Shown here: piece by piece, positions 1 to 12,480 of the stretch
Numbering within the stretch: position 1 is the stretch's first letter
How the letters are laid out: the number at the start of each line of letters is the position of its first letter
DNA from: Sindora glabra
Lineage: Eukaryota > Streptophyta > Magnoliopsida > Fabales > Fabaceae
Length of the DNA stretch: 64,000 nt
Assembly: GCA_020226215.1 (NCBI GenBank)
Contig: CM035235.1
Coordinates: forward strand, 3,113,151 to 3,177,150
Direction: 5' to 3'
Position numbers and translations under genes: made by a program
Notes under the pieces: model-generated
Database searches by the model: none
What the model saw: the letters and a program-made list of their open reading frames with translations, nothing else
What the model was told of the DNA's origin: nothing

Positions 1-2470
1 TATTTATTTCTTACTGCATTATATAAATGTCTTTTCCTTCTCAAAATATTAAATTAAAGTAAAAAATTATTAAAATATCATATTTAAATCAAAAGAATTC
101 TTTTATGCTTGCTAGAACTTTTCGACTTAAACTTAACATTTTAAAAACTTTTTATTTTGATTTAACATTTTTTCACAAAAGTATATTAAAAAAAGTATAG
201 AGATGTTTACGAAAACAAAAAGAAATTAGTTATATTCTTAGCTATAATTCATAATTAATAATATATATTAATGGTAAAATTTGACAAGAAGAACAATTCT
301 TATTTAAAACATTATTGGTAAAAATTCAAAAGGAACCATATATAATTAATATAATTTGTTTCATCTTTTAATTTAATATTTTATTTACTAAAATACATTT
401 ATGGGAGCTATATTGCCTAAAATATTATAAGTTAACAAATAACAATAATCATGTGTTGCTAATTATGGTTCTGGCATGCATTACTCATTGCTTGCTCAAG
501 GATGAGAGTACTTTTATACAATCCTAGTTATTACCAGAATATTAGCGATATAATAAGATTTAAAATTAAATTTTAAATATAAATTAAAAATTATCATTAG
601 ATATATGATAGTTAGATAAATTTGTAAAACTTCTCAATAAATATAAAGGATTCAAAATTTAATTTGGATCTCACATTTTTATACTTATAGCATTTTTGTT
701 AGAATATTTCATCGTGATATGATGGTGTTGGTAAATAACCTTTTAATCATTTTTTAACTAATTTAAGTGTCTTTAGTTGTTTGATTAAGTCAATTAATTA
801 ATTTGGATATTTGATAAATAATTATTTTAATTAATTTATTAGCCTTCAAATAATGATTTTGAAAAAGTTAAAAATAATAACTTTTTAGAATAACTAATTT
901 ATATTTAATATATAAAAAGATATTCTTACCTATAATAGTAATAATAATAATTTCTTTACATTTCAATTATTGATAAATAAGAAAAATACTAAATTTTATT
1001 TATTTATTTTTAAGAGAAAATTTAATATATATAATAAATTATAATTATTTATTTTTAAATAAAAATAAATAAGTATAATAAATTATATTAAAATATTTAT
1101 ATAATAAAAAATTACATAAATATAATTATATATTTTCTATCAAATTGTATAATAAGAAGAAAATATATGTTTTAGTTCATAGTAAATAATAAAAAATGTA
1201 TCAAAAACTTATTAATTTTTTATTAAATAATATTTTTTGAATTAAAGAATGATATATATTAAGGAGAAAAAAGACAAGATGATATTACTTGTGAAAGATA
1301 TATTTTTATATTTAAAATATGTAATTCATTAATATTTTTAATAATAAATATATGAATTTTAAATTTAATATTAAAAATGGTTATAAACTAAACTTTATTA
1401 GTTATTGTATTTATCAAAATATTACAAGTATTTCTTAATTAAAAATTATAATTATTTATTTTTAAAGAAAATCAAATTAGGTAAATTAAATTATAATAAT
1501 ATAATTTTTCTTATAAAAATTAATATAATAAATAATAATTGTAATATAAAATATTATTAAAGTAAAAATAGTAAAATAAATTATAAAATACATACATATC
1601 TTTATATATTATTTTATATATAAATAGTTAATATTATTAGTTGATCAAATCAGTTAATATAATTAATTAATAGTTAATCGTAATATAATTTAATAATTGT
1701 CAAACAGGGACATAGCTTTAAATTGCACACCATGATATAGTTGTTGTGATTGTAATTTGTAATATTATGATTTTCCAACATTTTCTGTAATCATAAATTT
1801 TTTCCTGTAAGATTAAGATTTTTCACAATATATTTTGTTAATGTAAGCACAAACAATGGTAGGATTAGGCAAAGAGGCGTCGGCGGGTTATAGCTCCCAA
1901 AACCTTTATCTAATCCCAAATATCAAACTACAATTTTTTTAATTAGTCTTTGAAAAAATTATATATTAACCCTCGAAAAATTTGACACTGCACCTCAAAT
2001 TAATATTGAATATTTTGCAAATAAAATGCTTTCTTACTTTCATAAAAATACATTTTATCATTTATAACAAAAAAAACTTAATTAAAATAATATTGTAAAT
2101 TATTACAATAAAGATAAAATTATTAGTTTCCTCTCTAAAATTGCAACCGAAAAAAATACATGAATTATATTAAATAATTAACTTCATTCCTAAATAATAG
2201 TTTATAAGATAATTTTATCTTTTTATATAATTCTGTAAAAATAATTTTATCTCTAAATATTTCTACAGAAGGATAAATTATTTGTGTGAATTATTATTGA
2301 AGGGCAAAAGTCATTATTTAATACAATTTATCTGCTATTTTATCAGTGATTTATAATTTTAAAAATGAAATTGAGAATTTTGTCTATATAATTATACATT
2401 TTCAAGAAGAGAAGTACAAAAATTATTGAGGCACTTGATCATAATACAAAATTTGACAAAAACACAATAC
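1..2470. other. AT-rich intergenic DNA
   Basis: No coding potential, RNA gene or clear repeat boundary is visible. The sequence is dominated by A/T runs and short ATAAT and TTATT words. It ends at the left target duplication of the copia element. Confidence 0.7.
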
Positions 2471-2476
2471 ACTTAC

Positions 2477-2951
2477 TGTAGGGAAAATTAAATGATATAA
2501 TTAACCTAAAAATAAACTGCGGAATATACATACTAGATTTCGTCTTTCAAGATTCTGATGCTGCACTCCACCATGCGGATGTCAAGAATTACCTCGGTAC
2601 TGGAATTCCTAGCCTCTTTCCACAACAATTGCACCAAAACCAGAAAAGAACCACACACTTTTTTGTAGAAAAAAGAAGAAGATAAAGAACTCTCTGATTG
2701 AGTACTTGGCTCTCTCTTGAAAAAAGAAAGAAAACTGAATGTCTCGTATATTCTTTTTCCTGATAGTTTCTCACTGTTAACTTCTGCAGGAGGGAGTGGG
2801 AGGTTATTTCTCTCTCCATATCTCCCACTCCTCAATCAGTTACCAAAAACTGACTTTAGTTTTGAATTCAAATAGTAAATAATAAATTAAATATTTATCT
2901 AAAACCATGATAAATGTGGATCACCCATAATGGGTGTCTCCACATTCATCA
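2477..2951 (-). repeat. 3' LTR of the copia element
   Basis: This repeat is 475 bp, TG...CA, and matches 10282-10756 over its full length without obvious indels. On the coding strand it lies downstream of RNase H, so it is the 3' LTR. The left target duplication CTTAC abuts it at 2472-2476. Confidence 0.95.
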
Positions 2952-2966
2952 TCTCCCACTCACACA
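2952..2966 (-). promoter_or_regulatory. Polypurine tract
   Basis: The minus strand reads GTGTGAGTGGGAGAT directly against the 3' LTR. This is the expected position and purine composition for the plus-strand primer of reverse transcription. Confidence 0.75.
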
Positions 2967-4049
2967 TTATGAGATGAGGCACATCATATAATCTTCTTCT
3001 CTTTTCATGATTTTCATACTCGGTGCATTGTCGTAACCACATGGGCATGACGTCATCTTTGGATGTTTTTGTACTAGAAATTCTTATATAGAATCAACAC
3101 AAGATAGCCTATGCTTTTTTTTATTTATATTATGCCTCAAATGCCCTAGATTTCCCATATACACATCTAATTTGCAAATTTGATCCCTCACGAGCTTTAA
3201 CCATGAACTCAAATTGCAATCTACATATGCATAGCGTCCACACTTATGATGTTATCAAAATTAACTTCATAACGGACATATATCAAACACTAGCATAATT
3301 ATGTATATATCGAAAAATCTTCCTTTTGCCCGTATATCACTTTGATTTGAAACAGCTGCTTCCTAATATTTTATCCTTTAGATCATATATATCATGATCA
3401 TAGGATGTATACTAAAGTAGCGAACACTGTATCATTTCTCTATGATATCTTCAAAGTCAAAGGGTATCTTTGAAAAGAATATTTCTTTTCTAGGACTCAC
3501 ACAGCAATGAACCAAGGATCTTTCACTTGCTTCCCATTTGCGGTTCTTTTGCACATGTGGTATGAATCACATGTTATAGTGCTCTCCTTTTAGCATAAAG
3601 GCGTATGTCGATTTTATTATTAACACTGTACGGAGTTTAGTTCAGGCACACACAGTACCTAACTTGAATTCTTCCACATTATTCAACTCTTTTTAATGTT
3701 AGTATGTGAAGAACTCAATATCTGGCTACAAGTATTTTGGAAGGTGGGAGATTCCACAATTCGATCCATATTTGTATTTCGGATCTCATCTTAACTTTAT
3801 TTTGTTGAGGTGACATATTTGATTTTTGTATTACTTCTCTACCAAAATCATAACATTTCTCATAGTTACGTTGGTGAACACATGTCTCATCTCCGCCCCA
3901 CTCCTCTTAAGCGTCGGAGGCGATTGTTCGTGTGAGAGAACTAACCTTATCAACCTGTATGACATACTTGACATTTGTATACTCATACACATATAATAAC
4001 ACTTGTAATTGAATGAAAAACATATATTATTCATTCTAATTTCAGAAAT

Positions 4050-7000
4050 GTTTGATTACATTCTACACATACCAAAAGACTTTACATGTTCAATATATAC
4101 ATCTCTAGGTATAGCCTTAGTAAACGGATCTGCTATCATCTTTTGCAGAGAAATGTGTTGGATGGTGACTTTCTTCTGCACTATTGCATCTCTCACAAAG
4201 TGATACTTTGTGTCTATATACTTAGTTTTGCTATGGTACTTTGGATCCTTTGTGTAGGCAATAGCTGCCTGACTATCACAATATATCAGGATGAGATTTA
4301 AATTCTCACCATAAATCCCTAGATGTTCCACAAATCTTTTCAGCCATATTACCTCTTGTACCGCTGCAGAACATGCCACAAACTCTGCTTCCATTGTTAA
4401 TAATGTAATGCATGTTTGTTTCTTGCTACACTAAGATATGGCACCATTATTTAGCAAGAACGAGTAGCCTGATGTGGATTTTCTCTCGTCTAAGTCTCAT
4501 GCCCAATCCGCATCAGAATATCTAACTAAGCATAAGTCGTCTCCTTGATAGCATAATGCATAATCGACAGTGCCTTTTAAATATCACAATATTCTCTTAA
4601 CAGCTTTCTAATGTTTCTATTCGAGGTTTGACTGGTATCTACTTACGAGTCCGACCGCATGACAAATATCCGATCTTGTACACATCATTACGTACATTAG
4701 ACTACCTACCGCACTAGAATAAGGAACTCTGTCCATTGATTTCTTTTCAAACTTATTTTGAGGGCACATTTCTTGACTCAATGATTCACTCTTATTTATA
4801 GAGGTATCCATGAGTTTACAACCTTTCATATTGAATTTCTCAAGAATTCTCCATATATAATTTTCTTGAGAAAGAGAAACAAGTTTCTTGGAGCGATCCC
4901 TAAAGATTTTGACTCTAAGAATGTAATTTGCTTCACCCATATCTTTTATCTCAAAATTTGAGGATAGCCATTCCTTAACGACCATAATCGAATTCATGCT
5001 ATTCCCAGCCAATAGTATATCATCCACATAAAGGGATAATATCACAAGATTTTCTTTATGCCATTTAATATAAACACAATGGTCTTCCTCAATCATTTAG
5101 AAGTTATATGAGCTTATTGCTCGGTGAAATCTCAAATACCATTGTCTGGATGATTGTTTAAGTTTATAAATGGACCTTTGGAGTCTACAAACTTTCTTTT
5201 CTTCTCTTTTTTGTATGAAACCTATTGGTTGTTCCATGTAGATTTCTTCATCCAGTTCTCCATTAAGAAAAGCAATTTTTACATCCATTTGATGTAATTC
5301 TAAATCCAAATGTGCTACTATGGCTAGGAGTAATCTAATTGAATTAAAATGAACAATAGATGAGAATGTCTTCTTATAGTATATTCCTTCCTGTTATGTA
5401 TACCCCTTTCAACTAGTCAAACTTTATATCTCTCAATTGATTCATTTACCTTTCTCTTAATTTTGAGAACCCACTTGTTTCCTATTGCCTTTCGGCCAGA
5501 TGGTAGGTCAACTAGTTTTCAAACTTAGTTAGTTTTCATTGAGTTTATCTCTTCCTCCATCGCTTTCTTCCATTGTTCCTTAGCAGGAGAACTTAGAGCC
5601 TCTTGAACTATTTTTGGCTCTTCTTCATCTTGAGGAGTGACCATAAGAGCTTATCCTTCAATCGAAAAGCATCTTTTAGGTATACTTCCTCTCTTACTTT
5701 TTCATAGTGGGGTTTCCTGTACCATATCTTCTCTAAATACTAGATTTTCACTTTCTCTCTCAAAGCTCCCACTCGGATTAATAGGGATTCTTTGAGAGCT
5801 TCCACTTGGATAAGATGGATAAGATTCACTATTACTATCTATTTGATCTTGTAACTCATAAAAGGATACAATTCGATCAATTTCTCCTCTACTAGAAAAT
5901 TCATTTTTCAAAAATGTGATATCTCTTGATTCAAGTTCTGTTATTGTTCCATCCTCATTTTCACCAATGAAAATGTATCTCTTAGACAATTCTGAATATC
6001 TTATAAAGATAAATTTCTTCCTTCTTGGACCTAATTTTTCATATTTATAGGAAGCATCACGAACATACGCAGCAAACTCCCACAGTCTGAGAATACTCAA
6101 ATCAAGTTTGCATTTTATCCATAACTCATAGGGAGTGGATGTAACAGACTTTGAGGGTACATGATTAAGTACGAAAGTGGCTGTCAAGATGACATCTCCC
6201 CAATATGAAAATGGTAGATTTGTTTATGTCATCATTGATCTAACTATATCTAGAAAAGTCCTATTTCTTCTTTCAACTACTCCATTTTGTTGTGGAATGC
6301 CAGGGATTATTAATTGTCTTACTATCCTTTTCTCTTCACAAAGCTTTTTGAATTGTTCGGATAAATATTCACATCTATTGTAAGTTTTTAGTGCTTTAAC
6401 TTTCTTATCTATTTGATTCTCGACTTCATTTAAGTAACGTCTAAAACATTCTAATGCCTTTGACTTATGCGAAATCAAATAGATATGATCATATTGTGAG
6501 TAATCATCAATGAAAGTGATGAAGTACCAAGCTCCGTGTCTTGCCCTCACACTTAAAGGACCATATATATTGGGGTAAACTAATTTTAATGGAGTTTCTG
6601 TCCTAATTCCTTTTCCAAATGATTTTCTAGTTGCTTTACTAGCTAGACAATATTCACACAAGGACATTTTCAATTTTGAAATTAGACCTAGCAATCCTTC
6701 TTTTGCTAGTTTAATTATTCTATTTTGATTTATATGTCATAATCTAGCATGCTAAGTGTCCATTTCAATGTTTGAATTTGAAGTGGAAGCAGTAAAGCAA
6801 TCAAAAGCAATGTTGTCAACAACATCCAAAATGACAAATCCATCAGAAATAAAACCAGAACCATAAAATACATCATCTTTTAAAATGTCTGTTACATTAT
6901 CATGAAAGTTAACTAAAAAACCAAAATTAAGTAGGGAATAAACGAAAACTAAATTTCGTTGAATGTTAGGTGTATAAAGTACATCATGTAGGATTAAAGT

Positions 7001-7234
7001 TTTTCCTTCACGCAAATCCAATTTTCACGTTCCAATGCCTTTGACTTTAATCCTCGCATTGTTTCCTACATAAAGCCACCTACTTTGGCTTGACAAATGA
7101 TGATACTCTATATATGATCCTCGATCCTTACTCACATGGTCTGTGGCACTTGAATCCAAAATCCATAAAGGATGAGATTCTGTTAGAAAAATAATCTTAG
7201 AAACATATGAAAAATATTTGAAATAGGTATCCAT
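4050..7234 (-). pseudogene. pol: Copia pol polyprotein, broken into fragments
   Basis: Fragments run in the order protease, integrase, reverse transcriptase, RNase H. Protease (7234-7025) has WILDSSATDHVS, where the usual catalytic DSG is DSS. A GAG-pre-integrase piece lies at 7021-6752. Integrase (6694-6224) keeps CEYC and the ERRNRT glutamate, but the first aspartate is Asn (YPNIYGP) and the second is replaced (KTYNRCEYL), so it would be inactive. The integrase tail follows at 6187-5702. Reverse transcriptase (5309-4617) keeps MDVKIAFLNGELDEEIYMEQP and the YVDD box. RNase H (4394-4056) keeps MEAEFVACS, YCDSQAAI and the terminal DPFTK-like motif. Gaps between fragments contain stops and frameshifts. 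Family assignment is certain; this copy makes no working polyprotein. Confidence 0.95.
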
Positions 7235-8095
7235 TAATACCTTGTTCTGTTCATTTTGCTAAGTGCAATCTCGAGCAAAATGACCCATTCTTTGGCATAC
7301 ATAACATTTGATCTTCTTGAGATCAAAGTTCCTTGCCCCACACTTTCCTTTCTTCTTTTTGAAGATTTTCTTACCTTAAGAATTGGGTCTAGTTTTTTTC
7401 TCCTGGAACTTTTTGCCTTTCTTAAATTTAGGATTAGAACTAGAGGGACCTGCTCCTTCGGCCATACACACTTGTCCAAAGGATCTTTAAGCCCTTAAAC
7501 GTTCATCCTTAAGTTCTAGATGTCTTGCCACATCATCAAAGGTTACTATGCTTTCATTGTGAGTTAGGTTGACCTTCATGTGTTCCCAAGTTGTACGGAG
7601 TGATCTAATCACTGCTTGCACTTGCTGCTCATTAGAAAGTGCATGGCTTGTTGCTTTTAGCTCACGAATCATATTTGATAGTTCTCATAAATGTTGTTTC
7701 ATCGGTATGTTAGGCCGAAGTTTATATGTGTCAAATTTAATTATGAGTCTTCTTAATTTAGTGGTAGAAGTACCACCAAAATTTTCTTTCAGGGCAATCT
7801 ACATTCCCTGAGTAGTTGGGTAATTCTCTTATTCACACATAAGGTCATCTACCATTGCACTTAAGAGTGTGATGCGAGCAATGCTGTTCTTTTTCCTCCA
7901 AACAACATTTGCCTCAGCATCTCTTCTATGCTGAGCTGTGTTCCCAATTTTAAGTTCTAACATGACATTGTTTAGGACTTCTAGAGCATCTTGCTCTTCT
8001 AAGATGTATGATATTTTTTGATACCAAATGTCCCAGTTGTCCCCATTCAACTTGTCACCCTTGTTTAATTCAGTAATTATATTTTTATTGGCCAT
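7230..8095 (-). pseudogene. gag: Copia gag (UBN2-type), broken
   Basis: Gag would form the particle that packages element RNA. The start is the ATG at 8095; the first residues (MANKNIITELNKGDKLNGDN, then WDIWYQKISY) match the plant copia gag family. The frame stops near 7829 and resumes in pieces; 7672-7487 carries a recognisable stretch (LSNEQQVQAVIRSL). Near the end, around 7260-7315, a CCHC zinc knuckle (CYVCQRMGHFARDC, spacing C-x2-C-x4-H-x4-C) is intact but in a different frame from the overlapping open frame 7479-7234. At least one stop and one frameshift therefore disrupt it. Identity is secure; function as a protein is lost. Confidence 0.9.
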
Positions 8096-8508
8096 TTTGT
8101 TAAATGTATAAACATTTCCTATGAGTATACAATGTCGTTATTTGCATAGTTCTCGCATAGAACAATAATGATATTACTTAGTTCATGATCGGGAGTTTAC
8201 GTTTGTCTTACCCCTATCGCATGTTTACCTAAATACTATCATTATTTCTTATCGAGATCGCTCTCATGCAAATAGAACACTTTGTGTTACTCTCATTATA
8301 AAAAAAATATAATACAAGAGCTCCCATTCAAATATAGGATATTGTAAAAATAAGTGCACATCAAATAAATAATATTTTGATCATCCACGAAATAATAATA
8401 AGAGTTCAATAAACATTCAACAATGTTCTCAAAGTAATCTCATAAAAAACAAAAGAAATGAATACATAAAAATAAAGCATTCAAAGCTAGTGATTCTATT
8501 CTAGCTTT

Positions 8509-9147
8509 CTATTTTGGTTTCACTATCTTCATTTCATCAAATTTATTAAACAGATTGGGTGGATTCTTAGAAAGGGTTAGGCCAAAGTTGTGTACATTCA
8601 AAGCTTTAAGAGGACCCATTAAGTGTAGCCTTTTTTCCAGAGAGCTATATCTAAAACGACTTGCACTCTTCATGTTTTGGAATTGTGTCATTAGGATAGA
8701 TTTTCTCCAATTGTTTTTAAAGTAATGGATTTCTTGTTGTCTCAATTCTTCCATACACCTTTCTAGGTCAAGGTATTTGATAGGTCCTAGTGAGTAGTCT
8801 TTGCATTTCCATAGGCTCTTTTCGATTGGAGTCCAAAAATCATTATCTGGAATAATATTCATCAAGGTATGGAACCAAAGGTGATTTGGGAACACCTTTC
8901 CTCTACGGGTGAGATTCTTTTTCAGAAGTTTGACTTCAAACAAGAAGTCTATTATCAGTGTCTTGTTATGTGTAGTTCTTTTGTACAAGGTGTGCATAAA
9001 CTCTTTTAGGTCTCCTAGAGTGTCAACCCAGTCTAATTCTCTAGGTTCTTCTCCTACCACACTCTCCACAAACCCATATGGATCATATTCTTCTTTGAAC
9101 CACTGTTCCATGTCTGTTTCAAAAAATAAACACAAAAATATGATCAA
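8509..9147 (-). CDS. Open leader ORF between the copia 5' LTR and gag, unknown function
   Basis: An uninterrupted reading frame of 212 codons lies between the primer site and gag, on the element's coding strand. The likelier start is the internal Met at 9111, giving 200 residues beginning MEQWFKEEYDPYGF. Just before that Met the strand has a T-rich tract ending in AAACAG, which resembles a splice acceptor. The protein starts acidic and ends basic and is rich in Trp, Leu, Lys and Asn. It contains WFHTLMNIIPDNDFW at about residues 92-106 of the longer frame. I see no signal peptide, zinc finger or transposon domain. It is not gag, which begins at 8095. It could be an element-specific accessory protein or a captured host exon. 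It is open while gag and pol of the same copy are broken. Confidence 0.55.
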   Translation of the reverse strand: MIIFLCLFFETDMEQWFKEEYDPYGFVESVVGEEPRELDWVDTLGDLKEFMHTLYKRTTHNKTLIIDFLFEVKLLKKNLTRRGKVFPNHLWFHTLMNIIPDNDFWTPIEKSLWKCKDYSLGPIKYLDLERCMEELRQQEIHYFKNNWRKSILMTQFQNMKSASRFRYSSLEKRLHLMGPLKALNVHNFGLTLSKNPPNLFNKFDEMKIVKPK

Positions 9148-10265
9148 AATAAGATATTTTTACCACATTTTAAGTCAAAATAGTGTCACAAAAGTCTCAA
9201 AAATGTACAAAAAATACATCAATATGTAGATCTCGATATTAGAAAAATTTAGAGACCAATTTTTCCTCCAAAGGATGCTGCACGCATTGCTGCAAGTGAC
9301 TGTTCCAAGAAAATGCCAGAAAAATGAAAAAAATAGCATTTTCCACGTGCAGTGACGGTGCGTGTAATGCACGCGCTGCCTTGCCAGCATTTTTTAGCCG
9401 CTGGAAACCTCCAGAATTGAAGAAAAAAATTTTCTAGTTTCATAGGAATGTGACATGTGGCAAAAGAGCTTGTAGGTGGGCCCCACGCGCCACCCCCGAG
9501 AGTGGGAAAGAAAGAAAATTTTTTTCTTTATGTTTTAATTTTTTTTTGTAATACACTTAAAACGACGTGTCATTTTTCGTTTATCCAAAATGATGTGTTG
9601 TTTGGGTTCGGGTCGGGTATCAAAATGACATGTCATTTTTCACTTGTCAAAATGACGTGTCATTTGGGTTGTTTTCAACCTCTAACCAGGTCAACCGGGT
9701 TGGATCCGACCCGGTTTGCGACCCAAACGGGTCTGTTCAACTTAGAAACTTGTTTGGGCCATAACTTTTAATCCGGGAGTCCGTTTTAGGTGATTCAAAA
9801 GCCATTTTTCTCAGAATTTTATGCTCTACAAATCTAGGCTAATTTTATAGCCTAAAATAAATTAGTTTTCCAGGGGACTCAGTATCTGAAATATTATAAA
9901 TTTTATGAAATTTTAGGTGTTCTGGTTAATTTCTGATGTTCGGGGATGTTTTATGGAAGTTTTATGTGTATCCATTAACATTAAATTCATCCCTAATAGT
10001 ATCATTCCATAAACAACATAATTATACAACAAAAATTCATATCTTTGGCCAAACTATTTCATCATAAGAATTAAAATTAGTAAGCATGCTTTCAGGCCAA
10101 AATGAAAATTACCAATTAAATACATGGTAAATGGGAAAGCATTTAACTCAGAACATCTCATACAATTCACCTCATGTATCTAATTCATCAATGCACCTCA
10201 AACATCTTATGCTTGCATTTAATTACATCAAGTACATTTAAGAGATACAGACATTAGTTACTAAT
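9148..10265 (-). other. Copia leader region with ACGT-palindrome repeats
   Basis: This is the untranslated leader between the primer site and the leader ORF. It is far more GC-rich than the surroundings around 9330-9740. At 9559-9577, 9585-9603, 9622-9640 and 9649-9665 it has four related near-palindromes of the form AAAATGACGTGTCATTT. Three contain ACGTGTC, ATGTGTT or ATGTCAT variants of the same core. The sequence resembles plant bZIP (ABRE/ACGT) sites. No ORF is credible elsewhere in the leader. Confidence 0.6.
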
Positions 10266-10280
10266 CTGGCTTTGATACCA
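10266..10280 (-). promoter_or_regulatory. Primer binding site, initiator Met tRNA type
   Basis: One base inside the 5' LTR, the minus strand reads TGGTATCAAAGCCAG. This is the usual plant copia primer site complementary to the 3' end of tRNA-iMet (TGGTATCAGAGC), with one mismatch. It fixes the element's orientation. Confidence 0.92.
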
Positions 10281-10281
10281 A

Positions 10282-10756
10282 TGTGGGGTAAATTAAATGA
10301 CATAATTAACTTAAAAATAAATTGTGAAATATACATACTGGATTTCATCTTTTGGGATCCTGATGCTGCACTCCACTATGCAAATGTCAAGAATTACCTT
10401 AGTACTGGAATTCCTAGCCTCTTTCCACAACAATTGCACCAGAACTAGAAAAGAACTACACACTTGTTTGTAGAAAGAAGAAGAAGATAAAGAATTCTCT
10501 GATTGAGTACTTGGCTCTCTCTTGCAAAAAGAAAGAAAATTGAATGTCTCGTGTATTATTTTTCCTGATGGTTTCTCACTGTTAACTTCTACAGGAGGGA
10601 GTGAAAGGTTATTTCTCTCTCCATATTTCCCACTGCTCAGTCAGTTACCAAAAACTAACTTTAGTTTTGAATTCAAATAATAAATAATAAATTAAATATT
10701 TATTTAAAACTATAATAAATGTGGATCACCCATAATGGGTGTCTCCACATTCATCA
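10282..10756 (-). repeat. 5' LTR of the copia element
   Basis: This is the upstream LTR in the minus orientation, 475 bp, and should carry the element's promoter. The right target duplication CTTAC lies at 10757-10761. Confidence 0.95.
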
Positions 10757-10761
10757 CTTAC

Positions 10762-10764
10762 AAA

Positions 10765-10818
<54 letters not shown>

Positions 10819-11500
10819 TTATCAAATGGAACTTTAAAATGAATTAGCTTAAGAAGGTACTTGAATTTCGTTTTGAAATATGGGTACTTGAGAAATGTGT
10901 TTTGGAAGCTGGAAAGTAAGTGCATATGAATTTCACCTCAAGACAGATTTTTCCCCCCTTTTTTCTTCTTGTCCTCTCCTAATTTCTTAGCATAATTATA
11001 TGTATGACATCAATTATGATATATTTTAAAGTTAAGAAGAAAAAAGAAGAAAAGATAATAAAGAAAAGGGAAGGTAAAAAAGAGAAGAAAAATCGATAGT
11101 GAGGAGATGATTTCCTCGGTTCCTTGTTTTAGATGTTTAAAAGAAATTAAAAAACTTTTAAATTAGAGCATTACAAACATAAATGTCGAAGGATTTTGGT
11201 TGATTAATCACAATATCCCATTTCTTTACCTTTCCTTACTAAAATTCTCAAATGAAAAAAAATATTTAATAAACCTTTTATTTTCTATCTTCTCCCTCCT
11301 TTATGCCAAACGTATGATTAGTTTGTCTCACAAAGTTACGTTAAAGTTGCCGACACTTGTGAACTATGTTCAACTAAGATCGTCAAATAATGTATTAAAC
11401 TCCTCCTAGCTACCTAAGAAAAACTGATTGACTTTCCGCAATGGAAGCTTCTTCCGTTGACATTAGAGAATAATTTAGGGGTTATGTTTTGGTACACAGT
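10762..11500. other. Intergenic DNA with an (AT)n microsatellite
   Basis: A near-perfect AT dinucleotide run spans 10768-10816, just beyond the copia target duplication. The rest is AT-rich DNA with a purine-rich patch near 11030-11100. I see no gene. Confidence 0.7.
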
Positions 11501-12073
11501 TGAAAAAAAAAAGATTAAACATCTGTTTTCATCTAATTTTTATCAATGTCATTTCTGATTAAAATTTTATTTTAATTTAATCTTTATAAAATTAAAAATC
11601 TTTAGATCTTATCCTTTTCATATAATAATTTAATATTTCAGATTTTAACCTTTTCATATAATAATTTAGTATTTCGAATTTTATCAATTTCATTCCTAAT
11701 TAAAAATTTATATTAATTTAATCTCTATAAAATTAAAAATCTTTAGATTTCAGCTTTTTCGTATAATAATTTAATATTTCATTTCATGTATAAAAGGATT
11801 AAAATTTAAAATTTTCAATCTTATAATAAGGGTACAAGTAGGTAAAGCAGTCTATCAGGAGATGTATAACTTAACTTATTTATGACTTGACTTAACTTAA
11901 CTTAACTTGATTTATTTATTTAAATAAATTAGGTCAAGATTAATAAATAAATCAAATCTATTTTCTTTAGACTTAGCACGTAGGCCTATCTAACTAACTT
12001 ATTTAGTTAATAATATATTTATAAATTATAAATAATATATATTATATATTATACATATATATATTATAAATAG

Positions 12074-12122
<49 letters not shown>

Positions 12123-12480
12123 CATATATAGGTCTAATTAGGCTATTGGATAATTTTGGGTCTCGAGAAGATTTTAATCTATTGATAATTTTGAAATCCA
12201 TTTATATTAGACTTTTAAATAGTTTGGTAGGCCAAATTAAACTTTTTTAATAAGTTAAGTTAAACTTGAATTTTGATCGTATACAAGTTAATAAATTAAA
12301 TTTAAGCCAATAATTTAAGAAATAAGTCTAATCTATTTAGGATGAAACCCCACCCAATCTAACCTACTTATACTCCTATATTATAAGGATTAAATTGATA
12401 GAAAATTTTAATTAAGGACAAAATTGATAATAATTTAATCTTACAGAGACTAAAATAAGTTTTTAGTAAAAAAATATTTG
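11501..12480. repeat. Nested fold-back repeat
   Basis: An inner repeat runs from 11829 (AGGGTACAAGTAGG) to 12377, where the complementary end reads CCTACTTATACTCCT, so it has terminal inverted repeats of about 15 bp. It contains an AT microsatellite at 12078-12119. Outside it, 11525-11800 holds about two tandem copies of a block containing CATATAATAATTTAATATTTC. These arms are partly complementary to 12378-12460. The inner repeat is homologous to the repeat that CACTA element 1 entered at 43407-53338. It looks like a non-autonomous DNA transposon, but I could not define a target duplication. Confidence 0.55.

Larger units (their letters stand above)
2477..10756 (-). mobile_element. Full-length Ty1/copia LTR retrotransposon, decayed
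   Basis: Two direct 475-bp LTRs (2477-2951 and 10282-10756) each start with TG and end with CA. They are flanked by an identical 5-bp target duplication, CTTAC, at 2472-2476 and 10757-10761. The primer site next to the right LTR and the purine tract next to the left LTR put the element on the minus strand. Domain order on that strand is leader ORF, gag, protease, integrase, reverse transcriptase, RNase H; integrase before reverse transcriptase is diagnostic of Ty1/copia. Gag and pol are split by stops and frameshifts, so the copy cannot move on its own. By hand I count about 40 differences between the LTRs (about 8%), mostly transitions, so insertion was not recent. A rough age of a few million years follows only if a standard plant LTR rate is assumed. 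Confidence 0.96.

Noticed and set aside
8909..9229. 106-codon plus-strand ORF
   Set aside because: It is antisense to the copia leader ORF, which is on the element's coding strand and longer.
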